Of a stretch of DNA of 64,000 nucleotides, positions 1 through 10,770 are shown in pieces; the first letter of the stretch is position 1, and each line of letters starts with the position of its first letter. The position numbers were made by a program, and so were the translations under genes. Where the stretch lies: the NCBI GenBank assembly GCA_017311315.1, contig CM029622.1:14319002-14383001 (forward strand), in the 5' to 3' direction. The notes beneath the pieces were generated by a model, which saw only the letters and a program-made list of their open reading frames with translations, made no database searches and had not been told where the DNA came from. This DNA is from Dendrocalamus latiflorus (lineage: Eukaryota > Streptophyta > Magnoliopsida > Poales > Poaceae).

Positions 1-1233
1 AGCTCAAGGCTAGTACGTGACATCCTTGTTGGTTAGCTTGACCACTCTTTCTCGGTCACATGACTTGAATTCTCGATTACGGTTAACTCTTTAACTGTGG
101 GTAGCATGGTCATGCATTTCTGAAATCCAATCATTCGAGAGGCCTAGAAATATCTCTCCCGTTGCTTAGAGGGGCAAACTCTATCTTGATCGACCATACC
201 TCAATGCATGCATCATGACAGAATCTGAAAGCTACCTTTATAACTATCCAGTTATGGAGTAGCATTTTGCAACTCCTAACTCAGTCATTATGCATCTCGA
301 GTACGTGTGGCGACCTCAAATCTAAGGACATAGTATACACATTGTAAATGAGACCAACTGATGATATGTAAGAATGCAACGTTCTTGCAGTATCTCATGG
401 TGGATCGATCCAACCCCATGTTTGCTAACATGTGTCTATATTATTGATTTGATATATCTATATATATGGCCTGTGAATTATGGTGATCAGCCAATACATA
501 TAACAGTCTCTTCATATGTTTTTGACTAGAGATCATTTAAGAATAATCATCGCTGAAACATAGAGTTTTATAATTAAGTCACATACTTGATAATAAATAT
601 TAACGATATTATTCAAGGAATAAGATAACATATTATCCAATAAATCATGAACATAACGAAATATAATCATCTCTATAATTATTTCTAAGACATACTTCTA
701 ACCAAAAAAACGTAACATCACTACGTACGACTCATGCATATACCTGTATAATTACGATTATGTCAGCCATCGGCAGGCATGCATGCACGTAGTACGAACG
801 CATAACAGTGAGGGACGGATCAGAGTGTACTGTCTTGCTAGTCCTCCGTGCATGCATGCATATGGAAGGAGTTATATATAATGGAATAAGTCTCTGGTCA
901 GCTAGTTTGGTTAGCTTGTCTGCGTCTTGCAATGCATTGAGTTGCTTTCTGGGCTTGGCAACGTCGCTGGCATGGCAGGACGGCCGGTGTTAGCTAGCTA
1001 GCCGCGCAAGCAAAGCACTCAGTGAACTGAACATGCAATGCAGCATGCGTGTGCTGGAAAGTAGTTGTCCGTCGTTGCTTTCTGCATAGTTGTCGATCGA
1101 CATGCAGGCTGATAGCAGAGTTAGTAAGTATGCATGGTAGCTAGAGAAATATTTGTACGATCACATACTCCTAAGTTACACGAAACCATGCAAACAGCGG
1201 TGTGTCGATACGTACGTACGTACATATACACAC
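1..1233. other. Gene-free DNA, no feature recognised
   Basis: AT-rich sequence with many TGCATGCA and TAGCTAGC-like words, which are common in grass intergenic DNA. The short open frames here have no domain, no convincing splice context and no similarity I recognise. It may be the distal flank of a gene outside the window or old repeat DNA. Confidence 0.5.
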
Positions 1234-1234
1234 A

Positions 1235-1272
1235 TGTATGTATGTATGTATGTATGTATGTATGTATGTATG

Positions 1273-1304
<32 letters not shown>
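1235..1304. repeat. (GTAT)n microsatellite
   Basis: An almost uninterrupted run of the tetranucleotide TATG/GTAT, about 17 units, with one TATA interruption near 1,273. It is preceded by a short (CGTA)n stretch. Open frames across it on both strands (tyrosine, methionine, valine and histidine-threonine repeats) are artefacts of the repeat. Confidence 0.95.
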
Positions 1305-1499
1305 AGGCACCATAGTGTCTGGGTACCAAACCTTCCTACCTTTAGATTGCTTTTAGATGCGTGCAAATGTAATGATACATAATATATCAGGCGAATCCGC
1401 TAACATTCATTAATTCAAAAAGATATCAAGAATGGAAAGTCTTAATCATAGATGGAAAATCTCAATCATGGAGCCTGGACACCATGAAACCCCTATTAT

Positions 1500-1705
1500 T
1501 TATACTATATATATAGACATACACACACACATATATATATACACGTACATATACACAAACATATATATGTATATACATATATATATATACGTGTATACAC
1601 ACACATATATATACATATATACACGTATATATGTGTATATGTACAATGTATACGTATACACACACATACACACATACGTACGTACATACATACATGTGTG
1701 TATAG
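1500..1705. repeat. Compound AT/CA/GTAT microsatellite
   Basis: About 200 bp of alternating purine-pyrimidine sequence made of TATA, CACA, GTAT and ACGT blocks. It is self-complementary in many registers, and overlapping open frames on both strands are by-products. Alternating purine-pyrimidine DNA of this sort can adopt cruciform or Z-form structure; that is general knowledge and not shown here. Confidence 0.9.
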
Positions 1706-1879
1706 ACTATTCTGAAGTTGAGCGTAGAATAAGTTATTTTACGTTTAGTCTGCCCCCTCTTCGTCTGGACCGAGCATGTCCCTCCACTAAGCCATGCGAC
1801 CCACTTGTCCCCACCTGTTTGCACTAGACCCACGACCCCGATGCTGATGTCACATGGGCAGTATGCCAGTATGCATCAC

Positions 1880-2420
1880 ATCTAGGTGTGGTGGTAAACT
1901 CTAACGACGCATCCCATTACTTAATGAGGACAGTCAAAGCAGTTTTATCTGGCCATAAATTGGAGTGTAACTTGACATAAATGTGGTATCCATTTTTGCT
2001 GTTGTCATCACACAGTGGTTCCATTTTTCATCTGACCGTAAATATGAATATATCTAGACGTAAATGTGGTATCCATTTTTATTGCCGCCATCACACAACA
2101 GTTCTATTTTTTCATCTGGCTGTAAATATGAATGTATCTAATTGTAAATGTGGTATCCATTTTACTGCTGCCATCACACAACGGTTTTTTATCTGGCAAT
2201 AAATTGGTATGTATCTGAAAGTAAATATGGTATCCATTTTTACTGCTGCTATCACATGACCATCATGTGCCACTGCTAGGTGTGATAGTAAACTCTAATG
2301 ACACATCCAGTAAATTGGTCAGTACAATAAAAGCGTAATCATCTGGTCATAACTTAGTTTTGTATCTAGTCGTCAATGTGATTTCCATTTTTACTGCTAC
2401 CATAACACAGCGGTACGTCG
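1880..2420. repeat. 83-bp tandem repeat nested in a longer duplication
   Basis: Units beginning AAATGTGGTATCCATTTT start at 1,979, 2,062, 2,146 and 2,223 (spacings 83, 84 and 77 bp). They contain the phrases ATCACACA and TCATCTGGC. The array is flanked by two copies of another block, 'TAGGTGTG(G/A)T(G/A)GTAAACTCTAA', near 1,883 and 2,278, so the unit structure is compound. The last partial unit ends near 2,415. No coding capacity is supported. It may be the subterminal region of an unrecognised DNA transposon. Confidence 0.8.
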
Positions 2421-2663
2421 GCATGGGAGACGGTGGATGTGCAGCGATGGCAAAACTCCACCACACGAGTGATGGTGATCGATTAATGCTGGTAGGGTAG
2501 GCTCTTGCGCCCTCGTGGTGGACGACCTCACACTATTTTATGGTTGATTCCATGCCGTTGTCGTCTTGTGGTGCAATTGAAGATGATGGGTAGGGGCAGC
2601 ACGGTGAAAGACGGGGGGTAGAGGGAGGTGGAAGACTCTGGTGGTACGATTTTACTGGTGGTT

Positions 2664-2724
2664 GCGCGGGGCATCTGTGTCAATTAGTGTGTGTATATAT
2701 ACACTAATTGACAGATGGGCGCGC
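2664..2724. repeat. Near-perfect hairpin, AT loop
   Basis: Left arm 2,664-2,690 (GCGCGGGGCATCTGTG then TCAATTAGTGT) pairs with right arm 2,701-2,724 (ACACTAATTGAC then AGATGGGCGCGC), leaving a 2-nt bulge, small mismatches and the loop GTGTATATAT. It may be a collapsed MITE or simply a palindrome; no target duplication was identified. Confidence 0.75.
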
Positions 2725-2915
2725 TTGTAAGTATTAAATACTTGAGTCAATTACGTTATAGTTGAAGTAGCAACAACTCGTTCAATCGAGTAGGCAATTA
2801 ACGCGCACACGACTAATAACGGCAAAATGATAATAAAATTATGCTGTGATTTATTTGACTATAACTCAAGAAGCAAGTGGACACATGTGCATGCCCTTGT
2901 TCTTTAATCAATATT

Positions 2916-4315
2916 CACTACCACAGAAAAGTTTATCATAGATGCTTTGGAACCATCATCATAGGTGGTTCTTTGAACCGTCTGACTTCATGGGTTAGTA
3001 ATAATAGGAGTTATTCAAAGATGGTTTTTAAATCATCTGTGAAAACCATATCACAGATGGTTTGGAACTAAAACCGTATGTGATCGTGCATTATCATAGA
3101 TCGTTCAAAACTAAAACCGTCTGTAATAGTCAGTTATCACATACGGTTCTCGAAAAAACTGTCTATGATAGCTATACCAGAGTTTTAAAAAAGTGAGTAA
3201 TTTTACCATGATTGGATCTACAGTGGTTGAAGCTACATTAACCGGTCGAATCTATAGTGGTCGGAGCTACAGTATCTAGTTGAAAGCTATAGTAATTAGT
3301 CGAATGCTATGCGTGGTTGACAGTTACAGTACCAGTTGAAAACTATGCATGGTCAAAAGCACAGTAACTAGTCGAATGCTATGTGTGGTTGACAGCTACA
3401 GTAACCAATCGAAAGCTATGCGTGGTTGAAAGCTACAATAGTTGGTTGAAAGGCTCTATATGGTCGAATGGTACAATAGTCAGTCAAAGGCTAAGAGGGT
3501 TAGGACTTAGAGCGATCGGAGGCTTTAGAGCGGTCGGAGGAGAGTGATGTTTGAAGAAAACTGCGATGGCGATGGCTCGAGGCGGTGGTTGCCAGTGCTT
3601 TGGTGGTCTGTAGTGAGCGGTGAGGTGCCCTAAACGGAAGAGGAGAAAATGAGCGATATGTTGGTGGGCACGGGGTTTACTGGAGATGGCCGAAGAGTGG
3701 TCAGCGACGGACAGAAGATGGTAGCGGCGAGGTGCTCCGGATGGATGGGAGGAGTAGAGAAGAAGTGAGAAGAGAGAAGAGGAGAAGATCGAAGAGCCGC
3801 TGAGCATTCTATTTTTAAGGAAAAATTTGGCGAGAAGTGGAGAAGAAGATAGAAGAGAGAAGAGGAGATGAGGAGAGGAACGAAGGAGAAGTGAGAAGAA
3901 GAACAACCAAGCCTTCCATTTTAAAGAGTAAATCCAGGATGAGCGGAAGTTCAAATTCAGCGATAGCGAGTAAGTTGAAATATTATCACAGACAATTCTT
4001 ATCTAGAACCGTCTGTGATAAGTCACGGTTTTTGTTTTGAACAGTCTGTGATACATCACCGATGGTTCGAAACAAAAATCCTCTACGATAAGTACAGACA
4101 TCACAAATGATTCTTATTAATAACAGTATATGATACTTTATAGGTGATTTTTATCATGAACCATATGTGATATTATCTCTTCATATATGGTTTTTTGTGC
4201 TTGCAGCAATATAGACAGTCTCTAAACTAAAACCGTCTGTGATTATATTTAATACTGATGGTTTTGGATAACCGTTTATCATGTGGCGTCTAGTATTAGA
4301 CTTTTTGTAGCAGTG
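2916..4315. mobile_element. Non-autonomous CACTA (En/Spm) transposon with ATT target duplication
   Basis: The left end begins CACTACCACAGAAAAG at 2,916 and the right end finishes CTTTTTGTAGCAGTG at 4,315, the reverse complement of a CACTGCTACAAAAAG terminus. Both ends are flanked by ATT (2,913-2,915 and 4,316-4,318), the 3-bp duplication expected of CACTA elements. Both subterminal regions (about 2,930-3,175 and 3,980-4,290) are crowded with copies, in both orientations, of motifs like ATCACAGACGGTTTTAG, the array that the transposase binds in this superfamily. The middle (3,200-3,500) holds a 35-40 bp tandem repeat, and no transposase frame is present. At 1,400 bp it must have been moved by a relative elsewhere. 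Confidence 0.92.
3200..3500. repeat. Internal tandem repeat of the CACTA element
   Basis: Imperfect 35-40 bp units built on 'GGTTGAAAGCTACAGTA' and 'GTCGAATGCTATG', about seven copies. They lie inside the CACTA element between its subterminal motif clusters. A purine-rich stretch follows (3,730-3,910) that gives a serine/leucine-rich open frame on the - strand; I do not consider it a gene. Confidence 0.8.
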
Positions 4316-4318
4316 ATT

Positions 4319-5335
4319 CCTCAAGCAAATCAATAAAATTAGGAGATCAATCGGAGTTTTTTATTAGCTTGTGACCCAGACAGCGATTACTTAGCTTATC
4401 TTTGTCTCGATCGAGGCTAATAATGCATATAGAGCTTACCTAAAAGTTCATTTTCCCCCCTTTCATGTTCAAGTTGCAAGATCTTGCATGTGAGCAGTAT
4501 CACAGGTCGTTTGCTGGAGCTACAACTGTAGTAAATTAAGATCACACAATCTCGTGGCAGTTGTCATTTATTCTTTAGTTAATTAACGACAAATTTGTCG
4601 ATCGATCACCGCGCATGGATGCACAACACGGCTGTATAAGATTATGGTGCATGATTGCATCACATGATAAAGTAAGTAACTAGGCATGCTCGTGTTATAC
4701 TTAAAGCCATGCATGCGTGAATTAACAACAAAGCCGAGAAAAAATAATTGATTGAGCAATATGTACGTGCAGGTACGTGTACATACCAGCCATATCGTGG
4801 ATACTGTTTATTTTGTACACTATATATATTTACACTGCACCCCTCACATTTGTAATCTTTTTATCTATTCCAAACAGCTTCTGTCTTTTGATATTTAGAA
4901 GCTGATTTTTAAACGGATTGACTTCTCAAATTGGTTTCTATAAATCATTTGCAGGAGTCACTGCAGGAGCCACTTTGAACGAAGTGGCTTCTCAACGCGA
5001 GTATCCCTTACTCCCTAAATCTCTCTCTTGCAATCAACCAAAAGCCATAACTAAGATCCACAATACTTTTGAACAAAGCCTTAAGGGCTATAAATTAGCA
5101 TGTCAATCGAAGAAAAAGGGAAAGAACTATACCATCGATTTTTGTGAGTCTAGAATATAACGGTTGTGATCGATTAAATATAGATACGGGAGCTATTACA
5201 GTTGAATACAACTGTATTTTCATCATAAGCATGTTTCGATATAAAAGCATATGTATTGCATCATCTAGCTATGTAGTTGCGCGAAAAATTTGGCTATTCA
5301 TACTGTTGTTGATACAAGACCAGATAGTAAACTAG
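4319..5335. other. Gene-free DNA, no feature recognised
   Basis: AT-rich sequence between the CACTA element and the retroelement block. An open frame at 4,918-5,160 (80 codons) has no domain I recognise. The words AGCTTCT and AGAAGCTG near 4,875-4,910, and the phrase about 'GACTTCTCAAATTGGTTTCT', could be the edge of an old MITE, but no paired terminus was found. Confidence 0.4.
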
Positions 5336-5620
5336 CAGGCACCATTGGTCGGATCCAAAGACCATCGAAGATATGGAGGGACTCAATGAGAAGCACACAC
5401 AAATGATCAAGTGTATTCAATATGGGTGTCTAGGGTTACCAAATGGCCTTCTCTCCCCTTACAAGGGGTCCTATTTATAGAGTGGGAGAGGGAGGCGAGT
5501 GAAATTATAGGTTTACTCTTAAGACCTAACTTATTCCTAAGGGTATTTTCATCCTTTGCCTCACAAAGGCTCTGCCCTGTTCGAGGGACCTCAAACTTCC
5601 TCCAGGGCTAGCTCTGGACC
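5336..5620 (-). mobile_element. LTR-like fragment
   Basis: Read on the - strand this has a TATA-like CTATAAATAG (about 5,473-5,482) followed by 'CCCTTGTAAGGGG' and 'AATACACTTGATCATTTG', an arrangement typical of the transcribed part of grass retrotransposon LTRs. Position next to the retroelement block supports that reading. No paired LTR or target duplication was found, so the extent and even the orientation are uncertain. Confidence 0.4.
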
Positions 5621-5800
5621 TTGTTCACGGTTGGCCCCTAACACTTCCTGAGGTTGGCTCCGGATTTCCCCTAGGGTTAGCCCAAACCCCCTCCGAGGTT
5701 GGCTCTGTGCCTCCTTTGAAATCGGCTCCGGACCCCCTCTAGGGTTGGCCCATCAACCTCGCTGAGGTTGGTTCATGAACTTCGCCCAAGTTAGATCCCC
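5600..5800. repeat. Degenerate GGTTGGCTC(C/T)GG tandem repeat
   Basis: Repeated phrases GAGGTTGGCTC(C/T)GG and AGGGTTGGCCC recur at roughly 30-45 bp intervals (about 5,650, 5,695, 5,725, 5,745 and 5,775). It is low-complexity DNA inside the retroelement block with no coding evidence. Confidence 0.6.
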
Positions 5801-6339
5801 TAGTGTGTGCGGCTATGCCGAAGTTGTCGTGGGCTCGAGGTAGCGCAGAGACCCTCTCCCAATAATAGCCCCTCGCCAATCTGGGTGGTCGTCGACCGCT
5901 CGCCCTGGTCAGTGCACCAACTAGAAGAAGGGGTCGGCGCGCGGCGCCAGGCCAACGATTCCCGATACTCTACAAGAAGTCATGGAATGTTAAGGCACCT
6001 TAGTTTGGGGGCGGGCTCTAGGTGGTAGATTATGCGAGCTCCGGACTCGGCTTGGCACACACTAGGTCCGAGGATAGCACTTTCCCCACTATCCTTTACT
6101 CCCCACAAATTTCGTCCCCAAATCCCCTCTTCTTTTGAGTGCCCTGGACCACCAAGTCCCTCCTACAGGTGCACCATCCAGATGGCTTCTGGAGCTGCCT
6201 CCCGAACTCTCCCAAACCGCCTCATCATTGCCTTTACCATCTCCATGATAAGCTTCCACTCGAGTCTCTGCCCTCTTTCTTTCAAATCGTGTCTACACCG
6301 AGCCGTCGCACAAGGCCACCATCACACCAAGTCCCTTCT

Positions 6340-6860
6340 CCATCCAAACTATGTCCAGACTACCTCGTTTGGACCTTGTCCAGGGGCCGTTTGAATCGCC
6401 TCCACTTCATCCGGCCCAAACCAGCACGCCGAGCCACCACTCTTTTTCTTTTAGACCGTGGCTACGCCACTGTCTAAACCGTGTCTGTGTTGAGATCCGT
6501 CCGAACTGTGTCCACGTTGAGTCGTTGTCTGGACCACGTCTAGGGATCCCCGTCCAGGCTGCCTCTATAGTAGGCTTCTACTCCATACGGACCACGTTCA
6601 AGTTGCCTCATCTGGACCATGTCTAGAGGCCTCTATGCCAAGCATCTGCTCTGTTCAGGCCACGTCCAGGTTGCCTTGTGCAGACCATGTTCATGGGCCT
6701 TCTTGCCAGACCACCTCCATATCGTCTAGTCTGGACTCGGAATGCATCCACGCCAAGTCATCGATCTGTTCGGACCGTATCTAGGTGGCCTTGTTTGGAC
6801 TGCCTTGTCCGGACCACCTCCATGTCATCCTGTTTGGATCATCCCCAAGGCACTGAGCTT
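6340..6860. repeat. Degenerate 'GGACCACGTCCAGG' minisatellite
   Basis: Imperfect units containing CCGGACCACGTC(C/T)AGG-TTGCC and GTCTGGACC recur every 35-60 bp. Several overlapping proline/arginine-rich open frames run across it (6,032-6,626), but they shift frame between units and are repeat-derived. It lies just upstream of the Transposase_28-like reading frame. Confidence 0.65.
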
Positions 6861-6873
6861 CCGGACTCTGACA

Positions 6874-9290
6874 TGACTTCAAAGAAAGCGATGACTTCCA
6901 CCAGTCCCTTTGCCAAGCTGGGCATGGCGGCCATCTCTTGAAAGGGTGTCGCGAAGGTGAAGGTAGTGGCCAATGGAGAGGAAACCCCAGAGAAGGTCAA
7001 CCAGTTCTCCCGCTACTTGGGTCCTTCCAACATGACGAGGGACCTTCTGGAATAATTGGAAAAAAGTGGGCAAGATTGAAAGTGCTGACTTGGCCATCTT
7101 GCCTAAAGCTAGGGCTGGGGATGCTCGTCATCTTTGCCACCCAATTCGAGGCCAACCTCTGCATTCCCCCAGTTGGGTAGTTGAAAGACATGCTCGACAT
7201 CTTCAATCTTGAGGTCTCCCACCTCAACCTAGGCTCCTTCGTCCTTCTCTTAGTGTACGAGTGGATGATGCAAAGATTAGGGGTGAAGCATACTTTGGCC
7301 AAGCTCTTCTACTTCATCCAGTATGCTTCACGCCTGGTGGTGTACGCCTATGACAACGTGCACTTCTCGTATGGTGGCAATAGTCTTTCAGCTCCGTGTC
7401 AGCCATCAGTAGTTTGAGTTCCCCACCAAAGCCCACAAGGCCAAGTGGGGGTCATGGAGGGACTTGTTGTTCTACTAGCCCACTTAAGGCTTTGGCCTCG
7501 TCAGCACGGGGAAGAAGCCCTTGGTGGATAGCTCGTTGTACTTCTCGCCATCTTTGGGCTTGAAGAAGGTGCGCCAACACCTGCTGCAAGAACATGCTTT
7601 GAAGTTTAGCATGCATGATCTCATGGAGGAGTTTTTCATGCTAAGGATTGCCCCACTTTGTCAAGGTTTGAACATATCTTTCATGGAGGACAACTCATTT
7701 AGAGGCATCTACGCCTTCCACGGCTTTGCTAAGTCCTAGTGTGAGTTTCTCTTGGCTCTTTCAATACCATATTTGCTCAAGCCACAAATTTCCCCTAACT
7801 TGGATTTGCAGGCTTGACACTTATGTAGGCGGAGATGGTAGCAACGGTCTTGCTGGGCATGAGATGAGGGCCGAGCTTGGCACCAGGAGGACCTGATCTT
7901 GGAGGAGCACTGCAACCGCGTGCGCGAGATGAAGGGCACCGATGCCTTCTTGCCTACTTCTCGACGAGGATGGCGGATCTGGGCAGGGATCAAAGCGCCT
8001 CCGTGAGGCCCTGGAGGACTTGCCCCTATCTCTGGGGTCTAGGGAGCCCGGTAGCCCTCGTGGCTCGCCTTGGGCAGGGTCTGCTGGCGCCACGAGTGCC
8101 TCTGGCCACCCTATCAAGGGAAAGGGCCTCACATAGGTTCTCTAGGATCACCTGCTTCCTCCCTAGACATTGCCTCGTACCTCAGCCTGGAGGCCTTTTG
8201 TGGGGGAGGTGTTGAAGGGACAACGGTAGGTCCAGTGCCCATTGGTGCCCCCTACACATTCACCCCCACCCCCGAGGCCATTGCTAGTGGATTCGTCCTC
8301 ACGGGAGGGCCTGGGTGTTGACGAGGAGGCTGTGGAGGCCGACACAATGGGCACCGCCTTGGTATACACACTGAGGATGGTGGTAGGCGTGGCCCCGACC
8401 GCCGCCTGGGAGATCCCCACAAATAAGACAAACTCTAGACCTAGCCTCGAGCGTGTAATCCACGTTCACACCTCATGGGGGCACACCCTGTGGTGGGAGC
8501 TCAGGCACCCCTACTGGTTAGAGGGCACGTCACCATCAAAGACTTTGCTTTATCAAAGCCCATGGTTGAGTTCCTTGGCAAGGCCATTTAGCATGCAATG
8601 CCCACTAACCTAGATTTGGCCCTCAAGGACAACCCTTTGAGAAGGAGGCAGGCATTCACTTCAGTGGAGTGCAACCTTATGAAGGTAATTAAATCATCCA
8701 TTTACTTAGGTTTAACAGGCTCCTGACCCTTACCCTTTCCACTCGTAGAGTCTCCTTGGTGTGCATAAGCTGTCCTCCATGCAAAACACCATCCTAATGG
8801 AGAAAAAGAGGTCTGCAAAGGAGACTGAGGGCAGGGCAGTTGCGGCACAGTGGAATTTGGACACGACACATGAGACGATTGCTGAGCTACACTGCAAGCT
8901 TGCTGAGCAGGAGTACGACGTGGAGCACCTTTGCCGTAGCCTATCCTAGGTCACTGCTGAGTAGGATAAGGTGGTCGCCACTACCATCTCCACCACAGAG
9001 ACCACGGCCTTGCCCGAGACTTGGTCGTCTTTGCCCTCTGGCTCATCAGAGGTCACTGCCGAGACTTGGCTCACTTGGATGAGCATGACTAGTGAGGTGG
9101 CCAGTGCATCGATACCGGGCTTTCGATGCTAGTGCATGAAGGCTTCCACGGAGGTCCTGCTCACCTCCCTCTGGTTGGAGGGCTACTATCACTTCATAAC
9201 TTTTGGGACACCTTTCTATGAGGTGCCGAGCTCTATCGACTTGGAGGGGGCGGAAGGCTATCACCGACCATGTTTGCTCTTTCTTCTCAC
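6874..9290 (+). pseudogene. Degenerate Transposase_28-like ('putative gypsy type transposon') ORF
   Basis: The frame starts MTSKKAMTST near 6,874, then runs through several stops and frame changes. At 7,120-7,415 it reads FATQFEANLCIPPVG, LKDMLDIFNLEVSHL and SFVLLLVYEWMMQRLG, then FYFIQYASRLVVY. This resembles the N-terminal domain of the grass family annotated as 'putative gypsy type transposon' (Transposase_28/PF04195). A second block at 7,560-7,740 (QHLLQEHALKFSMHDLMEEF, then FRGIYAFHGFAKS) fits the same protein. Further on, 8,760-8,950 is a charged, coiled-coil-like stretch (NLDTTHETIAELHCKLAEQ), as is usual near the C terminus. In-frame stops, for example after CIPPVG, show that it is dead. 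The domain assignment rests on memory of the family and needs an HMM search. Confidence 0.65.
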
Positions 9291-9954
9291 AAGTTTGGAG
9301 CTCGTGTGGGTTGAGCTATCTCGATAGGCTCATGCACTGAGCCCATGCCCACTCGACCGAGGAAGGCTCCACTGGCGAGTGAGAGGGAGGCCCCGGGGGA
9401 CCGGCTCCATCCCATGTGTGAAGCTTGCTACCAGTATATCAGTGCTAGTTGCTAGTTCTTTTTTGTACCCTAGCTCACCAGAGCACCCTATCAGCATCGA
9501 CCTTTGATGTAGCTTTTTATACTTCCTAGGGGCTGACCCCCTTTTGTTGCTATGGTACTATTTATAGAATTGTGGGTCCTTTGGTTCATTTTTCTTGGGT
9601 GTGTTATGCACCTAAGTTTGAGCGGTGGCCGGGGGCGAATGGTTGGGGTCGATGCCCGACCGCGATTCTCAGTGTCAGCGTATAGAACGACTAGGGATAA
9701 ACTCTTTGTGCCCCATGTCAAGGTTCATCATTGAGCGAGGAGTGATGCTAGTTCATATATCGATCGGTGTGGTGTAGAGCTGGGATACCCAAGTTCATAC
9801 TACAATCGCCTGGCTTTCTCTAGCGGGAGTGCAAAAGGGTTGTAGTTGCTCTTGTTCCTTTCACAAGGCTTGCACCATTGTTGCTTGCCTAATATTAGAA
9901 TAAAGCACACTTGCTACTCTTTACTAGACTAGGTGTATCCTGCTACCTCAAGGC

Positions 9955-10335
9955 AAGAATGTCGTCGTCTCCCACTAGAAAAAAGCTTGGTGTTTGTGGC
10001 GAAACTCACGAGCGGCTAGTCGCTTGGGGAGGTGAGAACATCACCGTCTCCCACTGGAAAAACTTAGCGCTTATGGTGAAGGTAGAGAGTGGCTAGTCAC
10101 TTGGGGGAGACAAGAACGTGATCGTGTCCCATCGGAAAAAACTTGGTGATTGGGATGAATCTTATGAGTGGCTAGTCGCTTGGGGAGGCGAGAATGTTGT
10201 CGTCTCCCACTGAAAAACTTAGTGCTCGTAGCGAAGCTCGCGAGTGGCTAGTTGCTTAGGAAGGCAAGAATGTTACCATCTTCCATAAAAAACTTGATGC
10301 TTGTGGCGAAGCTCACGAGCGGCTAGCATGGGTGA
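9955..10335. repeat. 78-bp tandem array, five units
   Basis: Units beginning (A/G)AGAA(C/T) followed by 'GTCTCCCACT(A/G)GAAAAA' and ending 'GAGTGGCTAGTCGCTTGGG' start at 9,955, 10,034, 10,112, 10,190 and 10,266, spacings 79, 78, 78 and 76 bp. Identity between units is high enough to align by eye. It lies 3' of the Transposase_28-like frame, where non-coding arrays are common in such elements. Confidence 0.88.
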
Positions 10336-10349
10336 GAATTTGTTGACTT

Positions 10350-10770
10350 GGCCCTGGAGACGAGCGGAAGGTGACTCGACCCCAAAGGGCGAGTTGTCGT
10401 AGACTCGACCTTGGGTGGTGGGTTGGGCGACTAACCCTAGGGGGTGAGTTGTTGTAGACTTGACCTGGAGGGTGTGTTAGGTGACTCTGCCCTAAAGAGC
10501 GAGTTGTCGCAGACCCGACCTAGGAGGATGTGTTAGGCGACTTGACCCCGGAGGGCAAGTTGTCACAGACCCGACCCCAAAGGGTGTGTTAGGTGACTTG
10601 ACCCTAAAAAGCGAGTTGTTGCAAACTCGACTCCAGAGTGTGAGTGTTAGATGACTCGATCTCGAAGGGCGAGTTCTTGCAGACCCGACCCCAAAGGGTG
10701 AGTATTAGGCAACCTGACCCAGAGGGTGAGTTGTCATAGAAACAACCTCGGAGGGTGGGTGTTTGCTCAT
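10350..10770. repeat. About 60-bp tandem array (GACTCGACCC..GGGCGAGTTGTCG)
   Basis: About seven imperfect units of 'GACTCGACCCCAAAGGG' plus 'CGAGTTGTCGCAGACCCGA' with 'GTGTTAGGCGA' linkers, directly following the 78-bp array. Each unit carries two related half-units (GACTCGACC and AGACCCGACC), so it probably grew from a shorter repeat. Non-coding. Confidence 0.85.

Noticed and set aside
1121..1827. Open frames rich in Tyr, Val, His, Thr
   Set aside because: Direct translation of GTAT and TATA/CACA microsatellites.
3484..3954. 156-codon open frame on the - strand
   Set aside because: Purine-rich interior of a CACTA element; serine/leucine low complexity with no similarity to transposase.
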